Below the pieces are notes generated by a model that had not been told where the DNA came from, searched no databases, and saw nothing but the letters and a program-made list of their open reading frames with translations. A stretch of DNA of 64,000 nt from Saccharopolyspora galaxeae (GTDB taxonomy: Bacteria; Actinomycetota; Actinomycetes; Mycobacteriales; Pseudonocardiaceae), in assembly GCF_016526145.1 (NCBI RefSeq), contig NZ_JADDUE010000003.1, positions 535,434 through 599,433 of the forward strand. The letters are read 5' to 3'. Positions 28,418-39,314 of the stretch are shown here, piece by piece; position 1 is the stretch's first letter, and the number at the start of each line of letters is the position of its first letter. The position numbers and the translations under genes are program-made.

Positions 28418-29029
28418 ATGCACGCATCGCAACAACCCACGGTCGACCGGCGGCGCACGGTCGGTGATGATCCGGCAGCGCCAGGTCTCCGGCGCGGAGC
28501 GGCCGGCTACGAGATCCGGCCCGCCCGCCGCTCGGACGCCGACGGGGCCCGGTCGGTCATGCTGGACACCTTCTACGAGGTCTTCGGGCACGGCTACAGC
28601 CCCAAGTGGCATCACGACGTGATCGACATGTCCGCCACGTACTTCGACCACCCGCGGCAGGCGCTGTTCGTGGCGGCCCGCGGCGACGAAGTGGTGGGCA
28701 CCGCCGCGGTCCGCGCCGACGGCCCGAAAAGCCCGCCGCATCCGGGGTGGCTCGCGGAGCGCTACCCGTCCGGCAGCACCGCCCAGATCTTCCGGGTTTA
28801 CGTCCGGCCGGAGCACCGGCGGCACGGGCTGGCGCGCGGACTGGTCGAAACGGCCTGCCGATTCGTCGCCGACACCCCCGGCTACGAGCGGATCTACTTG
28901 CACACCAACGCAGGCATCGACGGCGCGGAGCCGTTCTGGCGAGGCATCGCCGACGAGATCTTCGACGGGCGGAACGACCCGGCGCACAGCCCCGCGGTGC
29001 ACTTCGAGATTCCGATCGGGCGGTTCTGA
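28418..29029 (+). CDS. GNAT family N-acetyltransferase
   Basis: 203 aa. YEIRPARRSDADGARSVML starts the fold; the acetyl-CoA loop is IFRVYVRPEHRRHGLARGLVETACRF. A 30-residue Arg/Gly-rich extension precedes the domain. The end, HTNAGIDGAEPFWRGIADEIFDGRNDPAHSPAVHFEIPI, is not one I can tie to a substrate. ATG at 28418 with GGAGG five bases upstream. Monocistronic, divergent from the tms pair and convergent with the peroxidase gene. Confidence 0.85.
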   Translation: MHASQQPTVDRRRTVGDDPAAPGLRRGAAGYEIRPARRSDADGARSVMLDTFYEVFGHGYSPKWHHDVIDMSATYFDHPRQALFVAARGDEVVGTAAVRADGPKSPPHPGWLAERYPSGSTAQIFRVYVRPEHRRHGLARGLVETACRFVADTPGYERIYLHTNAGIDGAEPFWRGIADEIFDGRNDPAHSPAVHFEIPIGRF

Positions 29030-29130
29030 ATGCCTGTCGCCGCTGCGTCTCCCGGCGACCACTCCGCCCCAGGACCGGCCAGCGGCCCGGCGAGCCGTGG
29101 GTGGGGTATGCCCACCCACGGCCACGGGAG

Positions 29131-30609
29131 TCAACGCTTCGGCACGACACCCGCGTAGGTCAGGAAGTCGGCGATGCCGAACTCGCTGCCCGCTCCGCCG
29201 ATGTTGGGTTCCCAGCGCGGGAACACCGACAGGTACGACGCCGGGTCGGCTTGCAGGATGCCGATCAGCGTCTCGGCCACGATGCGTCCGCCCACGGGAC
29301 CGAGCTGGCGGCCCCCGTGCAGCACCTCCGCCTCCTTGAGCAGGTAGTACCAGAGGTAGATCGGGCCCTCGCTGTCCAGTTCCTCGTCGGTCAGCGGGAT
29401 CTCGCCGATCTTGCGTGCGATGTCCTGGCCCGACGGCAACTCCTGAGCTTCGCTGCGCAGCAGGTTGCGCACCACCAGCGAACCGAGCTGCGAGGGCAGG
29501 GCGCCCTCGCGGGCACCGGGCACCGCCCGCACCGGCAGGTCCAGCAGCCGGCGGTTGAGCTTGGCCTCCAGCCGCTTCGCCTTCGCCGCCTCGATCTCCG
29601 GGTCGATCTGGAAGAAGTACCGCCAGTCCACCGCGTGCTCCGGGCGCACCGGGCCGCCGCGCAGATCGCTGCGCGGTTGCTCGTCGGCCTCCGGGTCGAG
29701 CGGGAAGAGGTCGGCCGCGAACTCCGCGTTGACCTGGTAGCGCGAGCGAATGGTGGAGTGCCCGAAGCGGTATCCGGCCACCGCGAACTCCACCGGGATG
29801 AACGGCTGCTCGCCGGGGTCGTAGAAGCGCAGGCCGTTCTCGGTGATGTCCTCGATGAGGTCGGTCCCGACGATCTGCGGCAGGAATTGCCGGTGCAGAA
29901 TCCACTGGTAGTGCCAGCGGGTCACCTGCTGGGCCTTGCGCAGGAGATCACCGTAGTAGTCCTCGAGCGCGAGCAGATCGTCCAGCTTGGCGCCTTCCAA
30001 GTCATCCGGCGGGTCCGCGGGCTGCGCCGGGAAACCGGCCCCGAGGACGTCGGTGATCTGACCGGACCGCAGGTCATCGACGACCCTGTTGTGGAACTTG
30101 ATGACCGCGAGGTGGAATTGCGCGATCAGCAGGTTCTCGTCGTTGCGCGGATCGCCGATCAACGCGATGTCGTTGCCGGTGCGCGCGAAGTCGTGTCCGC
30201 CGGGATCGAGTGCCAGCTTGGTGCCCTTGGATTCCGGGTCGTACAGGTACTCATTGACGACCGGCCCGCCGCCGTAGACGTTGTCCAGGTCCAGCCGCGG
30301 TGGCCGGAAGTTGCGCAGTGCCTTCGGATCGACCTCCTGCCCGAGCATGCTGGTCGGGTCGAAGGTGACGTTGTGATCGACGAACTGGCCGAAGTAGGTG
30401 AACCCCGAGTCGAGCACGGTGCTGAGCTGTTCCTCGGTGGTTTCCCCGCCGTCGACCTTGCCACCGGGCAGGCCGAATTCCTCGGCTTTCGCCAGCCCGG
30501 TTGCTTCCCGCGGCGCAACCGTGGGGAACATCCGGCCGAACCGGCCACCGGCCGCTTCGCTGCCCGGCTGCACGTATTGCCCACGATTCTGCTGACCGTG
30601 CGATGCCAT
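29131..30609 (-). CDS. Animal-type haem peroxidase family protein
   Basis: 492 aa. Peroxidase-cyclooxygenase superfamily marks: distal site TYFGQFVDHNVTFDPTSM, FHNRVVDDL, RWHYQWILHRQFLPQIVG, and the proximal haem His region FAVAGYRFGHSTIRSRY. The usual animal domain carries an aspartate after the distal His (DHD); here it is DHN, which could affect covalent haem linkage. No signal peptide, so cytosolic in contrast to eukaryotic homologues. Bacterial members are little studied. Start ATG at 30609 behind AGGGGG. Confidence 0.88.
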   Translation of the reverse strand: MASHGQQNRGQYVQPGSEAAGGRFGRMFPTVAPREATGLAKAEEFGLPGGKVDGGETTEEQLSTVLDSGFTYFGQFVDHNVTFDPTSMLGQEVDPKALRNFRPPRLDLDNVYGGGPVVNEYLYDPESKGTKLALDPGGHDFARTGNDIALIGDPRNDENLLIAQFHLAVIKFHNRVVDDLRSGQITDVLGAGFPAQPADPPDDLEGAKLDDLLALEDYYGDLLRKAQQVTRWHYQWILHRQFLPQIVGTDLIEDITENGLRFYDPGEQPFIPVEFAVAGYRFGHSTIRSRYQVNAEFAADLFPLDPEADEQPRSDLRGGPVRPEHAVDWRYFFQIDPEIEAAKAKRLEAKLNRRLLDLPVRAVPGAREGALPSQLGSLVVRNLLRSEAQELPSGQDIARKIGEIPLTDEELDSEGPIYLWYYLLKEAEVLHGGRQLGPVGGRIVAETLIGILQADPASYLSVFPRWEPNIGGAGSEFGIADFLTYAGVVPKR

Positions 30610-30932
30610 TGCTCGAACCCCCTGCTGTGAATGCGTGCTGGTGCCGAAAATCGGACCCCGGGCACTCGTGCGCATTCGGCGACACCGATCGCGCGGCACA
30701 CCGGTAGGTGACCGGTCCGGACTGAGCCGAGCCTCGGCGCGATCGAAGAATCGATGCCGATCGTTCGCGGACGACTTCTCCCCAGATGTCCGCTGCTCCC
30801 CTGGATCCCTGAGCGGGATCGGCGAGACCGTCGATCCCGCCGCGGCTGAAGCTAGAGGCACCGCGTTCGCAGCAGCAAGCAGTTACCTACGGCTTCACTC
30901 GAACAGAGCAAAGTCGGGCTTTTTCGGTGCGG
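30610..30932. other. Intergenic region upstream of the haem peroxidase gene
   Basis: About 320 bases without a gene. It should hold the peroxidase promoter and the end of the usp-cyclase transcript. I see no clear hairpin or operator. Confidence 0.4.
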
Positions 30933-31949
30933 TCAGCGAGTTCTGCGCAGCGCCCACGCGCGCAGACCGCGGAAACCCTGCACTTTCGTAGGGCCGATGG
31001 ACGTGAGGGAAAAGGCCGGGTTCTCCCGCAGCGCAGCCGCGAGCTCGCGATCCACCAGCACCGAGGCCGGACGTGCGACGGAGGTCAACCTGCTGGCGAT
31101 GTTCACCGTGGATCCGTACACGTCACCGAACCGCGCCAGCACGGTGCCGCGTGCCAGTCCGATGCGCAGCGGTGGCAGCCTGCCTTCCCCGGTGATCTTC
31201 TCGTTCAGCGTCAGCGCGATCTCGGCCGCTTCCGCCGACGTGTCGGTGACGAACAGGACTTCGTCGCCGACCGTCTTCACGATCCGGCCGTGGTTCTCGG
31301 CGACCACACCGGTCGCCAGCTCCTCGAAGTCGTTGATCAGCCCCGCCAGCTCGACCTCGCTGAAGTCCCGGATCAGGCGGGTGTAGCCGACCAGGTCGGC
31401 AAAGCCGATCACCTGCACCCGCTCGTCCACCCCCGGGTCGCCCTCGCTGAGCTCGCGGGCGGCGGTCGCGGCCAGGTGCCGCCGCCAGACGTAGCCCTGC
31501 AGGTGGTCCATCACCGGCGTGATCGCCTCCGCGAATTGCGCGGTGATGTCCAGGTCTTCGGCGAAGCGGTCGCCGAGCACCGCTTTGAAGATTCCGACCT
31601 GCCATTCGGCCAGTCGCGACATGGTCTGCGCCAACGTCCTGGCGACCGCGGTCTCCACCTCGGAGGTGATCACCTCGGCGGAGACCAGCTGCACGAGCAT
31701 CTGCAACGCCTGCACGTCGGCGTCGGTGAACACGACCGCCTCGTCGTCGACGTGCGCGAAGCCCATCGCCTGCCAGAGCCGTTCCGCCCGTGCGAGGTCC
31801 ACACCAGCCGCCTCGGCCACGTCGGCCTTGCGGTACTTCGGGTGCCCGCCCAGCAGGGCCTCGCCGATCAGCGCCTCGCTGCCCATCGAGCGTTCCGCGT
31901 CCGGCCCGGAGGCCGCAGGGTCATCGCGAGGTTCGGACAACGAGCACAT
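30933..31949 (-). CDS. Class III adenylate cyclase with Rv1264-like regulatory domain
   Basis: 338 aa. The C-terminal catalytic domain (about 175-335) has IGFADLVGYTRL (first metal Asp), KTVGDEVLFV (second Asp) and YGSTVNIASRLTSVARP (transition-state Asn/Arg). The N-terminal 165 residues (RKADVAEAAGVDLARAERLWQAMGF ... VDDEAVVFTDADV) resemble the autoinhibitory pH-sensing domain of M. tuberculosis Rv1264. It would make cAMP. Its ATG at 31949 lies inside the end of the usp gene (29-base overlap); ATG 31886 would avoid overlap but has no better ribosome site. Confidence 0.88.
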   Translation of the reverse strand: MCSLSEPRDDPAASGPDAERSMGSEALIGEALLGGHPKYRKADVAEAAGVDLARAERLWQAMGFAHVDDEAVVFTDADVQALQMLVQLVSAEVITSEVETAVARTLAQTMSRLAEWQVGIFKAVLGDRFAEDLDITAQFAEAITPVMDHLQGYVWRRHLAATAARELSEGDPGVDERVQVIGFADLVGYTRLIRDFSEVELAGLINDFEELATGVVAENHGRIVKTVGDEVLFVTDTSAEAAEIALTLNEKITGEGRLPPLRIGLARGTVLARFGDVYGSTVNIASRLTSVARPASVLVDRELAAALRENPAFSLTSIGPTKVQGFRGLRAWALRRTR

Positions 31950-32373
31950 CGCAATCCGCCCGACGGCACACGTCCGCGGGCACCGAGCCGAGCAACCGGC
32001 CTTTGAGCGTGTTCAGCCCCCTGCTGCCGACGATCAGCAGATCCGCCGACGAGCTGTTGGCGGTCTCGATCAGCGAGTTCACCGGAGCGCCCACCACCGC
32101 GACGGTGTCCACGTCGGACGCACCCGCCTGCCGCGCCTCATCGGCGGCCTCCAGCAGCGTCTGCTCGGCAGGCGCGGAACCGACCACCTGGAACGCCTCG
32201 TCGCCGAGCTCGTCCTGAGCCTGCTCCACCTCGCGCTCGCTGCTCGGGTAGTAGGCGCACACGACGACCAACTTGGCAGCGGAGTCACGCGCGACCTCGG
32301 CGGCACGGCGCACCGCCCGCAACGAAGGCGGCGAGCCGTCGGTGCCGACGACGACGCTGCGGTAACTGGACAT
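31921..32373 (-). CDS. Universal stress protein (UspA family)
   Basis: 150 aa, single Usp domain. N-terminal SVVVGTDGSPPSLRAVRRAAEVA and the ATP-binding motif GSRGLNTLKGRLLGSVPADVCRRADCDVLVV (G-2x-G-9x-G-S/T) near the C-terminus. ATG at 32373 is preceded by GGAGGG. The coding end overlaps the adenylate cyclase start, so stress protein and cAMP synthesis are probably one transcript. Confidence 0.93.
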   Translation of the reverse strand: MSSYRSVVVGTDGSPPSLRAVRRAAEVARDSAAKLVVVCAYYPSSEREVEQAQDELGDEAFQVVGSAPAEQTLLEAADEARQAGASDVDTVAVVGAPVNSLIETANSSSADLLIVGSRGLNTLKGRLLGSVPADVCRRADCDVLVVRTSR

Positions 32374-32688
32374 CTGGTGATCACCCTCCATCGCGTGACA
32401 CGCACCTCGCGCGGACGTGAACACTAACGAGCGCGAAGCCGCCCCGTCACGCGAACATCGCACTCTCTCCCACCCGGACGCGGACTGGAGTCTCGGCCGG
32501 TCATCACGGCCGGTGCCGAGTTCCGCACGCAAGGCGAGATCGAACGGCGTCGCGGCCGCGACCTGTTCTTGATCATCGTAGGAGTGCACAACGAACACCG
32601 GCAAACCTCGTTGGCCCCGACAACCACCGGGCTTTCCCGGAGCGCGTATTTTTCGCCGGAATCGACGGACCCTCACCAGGAGGATGCC
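32374..32688. promoter_or_regulatory. Divergent promoter region, usp-cyclase versus amino acid permease
   Basis: About 315 bases with no supported gene between two divergent units. Promoters for both should be here; no operator pattern was recognised. Confidence 0.4.
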
Positions 32689-34143
32689 ATGGCGGTACCA
32701 GGGCTCAGCCCGGGCAGCGGAGTACTGCGGCGCAAGCCGATCGACTCGATCGCCGAGGACAACGAGGAGTCCAGCACCGGGCTGCAACGAACCCTGGGGC
32801 TCTGGCAGCTCACCGCGATCGGGGTCGGCGGCATCATCGGCGCGGGGATCTTCTCGCTGGCCGGGGCGGTAGCGCACGGCAAGGCGGGACCGGCAGTGCT
32901 CGTCTCGTTCCTGATCGCGGGCATCGCAAGTGCCGCAGCGGCGTTCTCCTACGCGGAATTCGCCGGCATGATCCCGAAAGCGGGTTCGGCCTACACCTAC
33001 GGTTACGCGGTGCTCGGCGAGGTGGTCGGCTGGCTGATCGGCTGGGACCTGCTGCTGGAGTACACCGCGATCGTGTCGGTGGTCGCGATCGGGATCTCCG
33101 GTTACTTCAACGAGCTGCTCGGCTTCCTGCACCTCGACCTGCCGATGTGGATGCTCGGCGCACCGGGCACCGAGGGAACCGACGCGCCGCCCGGCAGTTA
33201 CAAGATCAACCTGTTCGCGGTGGTGCTGTGCCTGCTCATCGCGTTCGTGCTGAACCAGGGCATGCGCAATGCCGCCCGGTTCGAGAGCGCCCTGGTCTAC
33301 CTGAAGGTCGCGATCGTGCTGCTGGTGCTGATCGTGGGCGCGTTCCACATCAAAGCGGGCAACTACACGCCGTTCTTCCCGTTCGGGATCAGCGGCGCGG
33401 TAACCGGGGCGGCGACCGTGTTCTTCGCGGTGTTCGGTTACGACGCGCTGAGCACCGCGGCCGAAGAGTCCAAGGAATCCCAGAAGCACATGCCGAAGGC
33501 CATCCTGTACTCGCTGATCATCTCGATGGTGCTGTACGTGCTGTGCTGCCTGGTGCTCACCGGGATGATCCCGTACCAGCAGATCAGCTCGGAGAGCGCG
33601 TTCGCGACCGCCTTCGCCGACGTCGGGCTGCCGGTGGTGGGCGCGATCATCGCGGTCGGCGCGATCCTGGGCATCCTCACCGTGCTGTTCACCTTCATGC
33701 TCGGCGCGACCCGAGTCGGGTTCGCGATGAGCCGGGACGGGTTGCTGCCGCGCTGGTTCTCCCGCACGCATCCGGTGCGCAAGGTGCCGTCCAGGTTCAC
33801 CTGGCTGATCGGCATCGCCGCCGCCGCGATCGCCGGCCTGCTGCCGATCGAGGAGGCCGCGGAGCTGACCAACATCGGCATCCTGCTGGCGTTCGTCGTG
33901 GTGTGCGCGGCGGTGATCGTGCTGCGCTACCGGCGGCCCGACCTGCCGCGCGGCTTCCGCACGCCGGGGATGCCGATCGTGCCGGTGATCGGCATCGTGT
34001 TCTCGCTGTGGCTGGTGACGTTCCTGGAACCGCTGACCTGGTTGCGCTTCGGCGCCTGGTTCGTGCTCGGCTTGATCGTCTACGCCGCGTACGGATACCG
34101 GCACTCGCTGCTGCACCGCGGGCGTCAGCACGAGGAGTCCTGA
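32689..34143 (+). CDS. APC superfamily amino acid permease
   Basis: 484 aa with about 12 membrane helices. The first helix carries the family motif TAIGVGGIIGAGIFSLAG; SFLIAGIASAAAAFSYAEFAGMIPKAGSAYTYGYAVLGE and FFAVFGYDALSTAAEESKESQKHMPKAIL point to the cationic amino acid transporter (YfnA/CAT) group. Substrate is probably basic or branched amino acids, not certain. ATG at 32689 behind AGGAGG; monocistronic. Confidence 0.93.
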   Translation: MAVPGLSPGSGVLRRKPIDSIAEDNEESSTGLQRTLGLWQLTAIGVGGIIGAGIFSLAGAVAHGKAGPAVLVSFLIAGIASAAAAFSYAEFAGMIPKAGSAYTYGYAVLGEVVGWLIGWDLLLEYTAIVSVVAIGISGYFNELLGFLHLDLPMWMLGAPGTEGTDAPPGSYKINLFAVVLCLLIAFVLNQGMRNAARFESALVYLKVAIVLLVLIVGAFHIKAGNYTPFFPFGISGAVTGAATVFFAVFGYDALSTAAEESKESQKHMPKAILYSLIISMVLYVLCCLVLTGMIPYQQISSESAFATAFADVGLPVVGAIIAVGAILGILTVLFTFMLGATRVGFAMSRDGLLPRWFSRTHPVRKVPSRFTWLIGIAAAAIAGLLPIEEAAELTNIGILLAFVVVCAAVIVLRYRRPDLPRGFRTPGMPIVPVIGIVFSLWLVTFLEPLTWLRFGAWFVLGLIVYAAYGYRHSLLHRGRQHEES

Positions 34144-34632
34144 GCCACCGTCGCTGCGCGGGGTGCCCTGCTTCGCCAGGTGGGGCCCTCGCAGCGAAAT
34201 GGCCTGCGCGCACCGGCATAGCCCGGCCGCAATGCCGCCGAACGACGGATGGGCCGCCGCGGCCTTGCCGGCCGTGCAGTGTCGGCGGTGCGAAGTGCAC
34301 GCGCTGGGCAATCCCGGGACGTACCCGACCGCGAGGCCGTGCTGTGTCCGGGGAACGACGCGTTCTTCCCCTGATGACGACGCGCTCGCTCTGGACGATC
34401 GGTCGCTCTCCCTGCAGAAGTGGGCTTTCTCCAGCGATGACGAGGTATCGGAACCGCCGTTCCGCGATGAGTCCACAATCACCCGATCCGCCCGTTCAAC
34501 GGTGCCTTGCGTCACAGCGTCTTCCGGCGCCCCGGTTCTAGGGTGACCTCGTCGTCGATCAGGCGGCGCCGGTGCGGGATCGGCTGCGCGCGCCGCACCG
34601 GAGCCGATCCTCAACGTTGAGGGGTGTGCGCT
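34144..34632. other. Intergenic region between the permease gene and coaA
   Basis: About 490 bases with no gene I can support. A possible terminator for the permease is an 8-bp perfect stem TCGCTGCG / CGCAGCGA (34151-34158 and 34190-34197) with partial inner pairing. The coaA promoter should be in the right half. Confidence 0.45.
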
Positions 34633-35559
34633 GTGACGCGAGCCCGCGAACTGAGCCCGTACGTCGAATTGCACCGGCAGCAGTGGCGGGAACTGCGCAA
34701 CTCGATGCCGCTGCCGCTCTCGCACGCGGAGCTCGAGGCGCTGCGCGGCCTCGGAGAACCGGTGGACCTCGAGGAGGTCGCCGACGTCTACCTGCCGCTG
34801 TCGCGGCTGATCAACCTGCAGGTGGCAGCCCGGCAGCGGCTGCACACCAGCACCACGACCTTCCTCGGCGAAGCCGCGCCGAAGGTGCCGTTCGTGATCG
34901 GCGTCGCGGGCAGCGTCGCGGTCGGCAAGTCCACCACCGCGCGGATCCTGCGCGCGCTGCTGGCCCGCTGGCCGGACCACCCGCAGGTCGACCTGGTGAC
35001 CACCGACGGCTTCCTGCACCCGAAGGCGGAGCTGGTGCGGCGCGGCATCATGCACCGCAAGGGGTTCCCGGAAAGCTACGACCGGCGCGCTCTGCTGCGG
35101 TTCGTCACCGAGGTCAAATCCGGGGCCGAGGCGGTGTCCGCGCCGGTGTACTCGCACCGTGCCTACGACATCCTGCCCGATCAGGAACAGGTGGTGCGGC
35201 AGCCGGACATCCTCATCCTGGAGGGGCTGAACGTGCTGCAGCCGGGGCCGAGCCTGGCGGTCTCCGACCTGTTCGACTTCTCGATCTACGTGGACGCGCA
35301 CACCGAGCACATCGAGCGCTGGTACACCGACCGGTTCCTGGCGCTGCGCGGCACCTCCTTCGCCGACCCCGATTCGCACTTCCACCACTTCGCCGGACTG
35401 TCCGATGAGGACGCCCGGGTCGAGGCGCGGCACCTGTGGCACACCATCAACCGGCCGAACCTGGTGGACAACATCCTGCCCACCCGGCCGCGTGCGACGT
35501 TGGTGCTGCGCAAGGACGCTGACCACGCCATCAACCGGGTGCGGCTGCGCAAACTCTGA
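34633..35559 (+). CDS. coaA: Type I pantothenate kinase
   Basis: 308 aa from the GTG at 34633, with GAGGGG eight bases upstream; the GTG at 34624 is too close to that site. Walker [55 protein letters not shown] and [12 protein letters not shown] are all type I CoaA motifs. Catalyses the first, usually feedback-regulated step of coenzyme A synthesis. Monocistronic. Confidence 0.96.
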   Translation: MTRARELSPYVELHRQQWRELRNSMPLPLSHAELEALRGLGEPVDLEEVADVYLPLSRLINLQVAARQRLHTSTTTFLGEAAPKVPFVIGVAGSVAVGKSTTARILRALLARWPDHPQVDLVTTDGFLHPKAELVRRGIMHRKGFPESYDRRALLRFVTEVKSGAEAVSAPVYSHRAYDILPDQEQVVRQPDILILEGLNVLQPGPSLAVSDLFDFSIYVDAHTEHIERWYTDRFLALRGTSFADPDSHFHHFAGLSDEDARVEARHLWHTINRPNLVDNILPTRPRATLVLRKDADHAINRVRLRKL

Positions 35560-35873
35560 GCATGCGGGCGGCCGCGATCGCCGCCCCGGCGGCTCGCGTC
35601 CGACCAGATCCGTCCACCGCACCGGCGGCGACCCGTTTCGCGGCTGATCGATGCCCGAGCGGTGCCGCGTGCACCGTCGATCGGCGACCTGGCGGTGATG
35701 GCGCGAACGGCAGCGGGGTGAACGGCCGAGCGAAGAACGGCGGGGAGATGAACGGCGGGGGCCGGGACGTTCGCCGAGCCGGGATGTGCTGCGCTGGAGA
35801 TCCATGCATTCCAGAGTGCCCGCATCGAACAGCGGTTCGCATCACTTGATCGGGTGGTCTCGGCGCGGGCCGC
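35560..35873. other. Intergenic region between coaA and the PucR-type regulator
   Basis: About 310 bases between convergent genes with no supported gene. It contains several loose copies of GAACGGC (about 35702-35760) but no convincing terminator or site. Confidence 0.4.
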
Positions 35874-37508
35874 TCATCGGTTCCGCTCGTTGCGCCGGTG
35901 CAGCAGCAGGTGCAGGTGCGCAGCGAGCCGCTCAGCAGGATCGGACAGATCGATCCCGCTGATCTCGCCGGCCCGCCGGATGCGGTAGCGCAAGGTGTTC
36001 GGGTGCACGTGCAGCGCGGCACTGGCCGAACGCACGTCGCCGAAGGACTCCAAGTAGCTCAGCAACGATCTGGCCAGCGCACCGGTGTGCTCCGCGTCGT
36101 GCGCGCACAGCGCGTCGATCCTGGGATCGCGGAAGCGCTCGTTGCCGCCGAGAACGGTGAGCAGCTCGCTGAGCACCACCCGCGCCCGCACGTCCGCGAT
36201 CGTCGCTATCCGGTTGTCCACGTCGTGCGCCATCGCGTCCAGGACGCGGTCCGCTTCGGCCCGCGAGCGCGATACGTCCTCCAGCGTCGGCACCGCCGCC
36301 CCCACACCGGCCTGCACCCCGGCGCGCAGGTGCTGTCCCGCGGCCGCGACGATCTCCCTGGTCATCCCGAGCACGCCGGAAAGCGCGGTCCCGGGCAGGT
36401 CGGGCAGCAGCGCGTACACCCGCGAACCGAGGTTGGTGACCAGCGCGCTGCGCCGATAAGCGGCCGCGTGCACGGAGATGAGGCTGGTCATCTCGGTGCG
36501 CTCCAGTTCCAGCTCGGACCGGTCCGAAACCCCGGCGCGCCCGCGCAGGGTGAACACGACGACCACCGCCGGGCGGTCCGCATCGGCGCCGATGTTGCCC
36601 GCCACGGAGGCGGCGTCGACCTTGCCGTCCAGCAGCCCGGCCAGCAGGTTCTCCCGCAGCTTCGGCGCCGCGCTGGCCTCCGCCCGCTGCCGGATCAGGT
36701 GCACCGCGGCGACCCTGGCCGCGCCGAGCAGCGCGCGCTGCGAACGTTCCTCGAGCGGTTTCGCGCCTTCCTGCACCCAGATCGTGCCCAGCGGCTGCGA
36801 ACCGGCATGGATGCCGATCGCCATCCGGCGCCGAATGCCCAGCTCCGGACGTTCGCCGACGTGCACGATCTCCTCGCCGGAACGCAACCGCTCGTAGACG
36901 CCCCACTCGCGCAGCATCGCCAGGTACGATTCCGGCCCGCGCCGCCCCAGCACCGACAGCCTGCGCAGTTCGTCGACGTCGTCGTCGGAGCGGGAGTAGG
37001 CCAGCACCCGGCTGGCGGTGTCCTCGATGCTGACGATCCCGTCGGTCATCGCCGCCACGGTCTGGGCCAGCGAGAACAGGTCGCCGAGGGTTTCGCCGGC
37101 GTCGGCCTCCACCGTCAGCCGCGCGTTGTCCACGACCGAGCGGGCCAGCGACTCCAGCTGCTCCCACCGCACCTCGGGCCGCACGCCGAGCACCGCGACA
37201 CCGGCGTCGAGGGCGGTGTCGCGCAGCGCTCGCGAGTCCTGGTCGGTGTGCACCTTCACGGCCACCGCGGCCGCCCCGTCCCGTGCCGCGGAGCGCACCT
37301 GCCGCACCGCGGACCGCCCGCGCGCACCGATCACCAGCACGAGGTCGCCGGGATGGGTCTCGGCGTCCTCGTCCGGGTCGATGATCACGACATCGCACAC
37401 GTGCTGGTCGAAGCCGCGCGGCGCGGCGAGCAGGTCGACCAGGGGCTCACCGACCGCCACGAGCAGTTGCCGCAGCGGAGCCCCGGGCAGCGGAATGGTC
37501 TTGTCCAA
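35874..37508 (-). CDS. PucR/CdaR family transcriptional regulator, probably of proline catabolism
   Basis: 544 aa. N-terminal PucR-like sensor domain (1-150), a GAF-like middle (VEADAGETLGDLFSLAQTVAAMTDGIVSIEDTASRVLAYS) and a C-terminal PucR HTH (SYLESFGDVRSASAALHVHPNTLRYRIRRAGEISGIDL, about 485-530). Start is a TTG at 37508: an in-frame TGA lies eight codons upstream and no ATG or GTG intervenes, with GGGGAG nearby. Divergent from pruA, as in actinobacteria where such regulators activate proline use genes in response to proline. Confidence 0.88.
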   Translation of the reverse strand: MDKTIPLPGAPLRQLLVAVGEPLVDLLAAPRGFDQHVCDVVIIDPDEDAETHPGDLVLVIGARGRSAVRQVRSAARDGAAAVAVKVHTDQDSRALRDTALDAGVAVLGVRPEVRWEQLESLARSVVDNARLTVEADAGETLGDLFSLAQTVAAMTDGIVSIEDTASRVLAYSRSDDDVDELRRLSVLGRRGPESYLAMLREWGVYERLRSGEEIVHVGERPELGIRRRMAIGIHAGSQPLGTIWVQEGAKPLEERSQRALLGAARVAAVHLIRQRAEASAAPKLRENLLAGLLDGKVDAASVAGNIGADADRPAVVVVFTLRGRAGVSDRSELELERTEMTSLISVHAAAYRRSALVTNLGSRVYALLPDLPGTALSGVLGMTREIVAAAGQHLRAGVQAGVGAAVPTLEDVSRSRAEADRVLDAMAHDVDNRIATIADVRARVVLSELLTVLGGNERFRDPRIDALCAHDAEHTGALARSLLSYLESFGDVRSASAALHVHPNTLRYRIRRAGEISGIDLSDPAERLAAHLHLLLHRRNERNR

Positions 37509-37654
37509 CCGAACAACACGCTCCCCTCAATGATGGCTGATCGTACAGCCGCGCGGCGCTTCCACGCTCCTAGTCTTCGAATAACCCGGTTCTTCCTCCG
37601 AAAGGCCGGGGAACCCCGCCAACAACGCACTACGCGCGAGGAGGCGACATCGCC

Positions 37655-39283
<1,629 letters not shown>

Positions 39284-39314
39284 CCCCGCTTCCCGCCGCA
39301 CTAGAGGAGATCCG

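Noticed and set aside
35700..35765. GAACGGC repeats after coaA
   Set aside because: Irregular spacing and no partner sites; probably compositional.
31921..35805. 1294-codon open frame on the minus strand
   Set aside because: Only its last 150 codons are real (universal stress protein); the rest is antisense to the permease and coaA.
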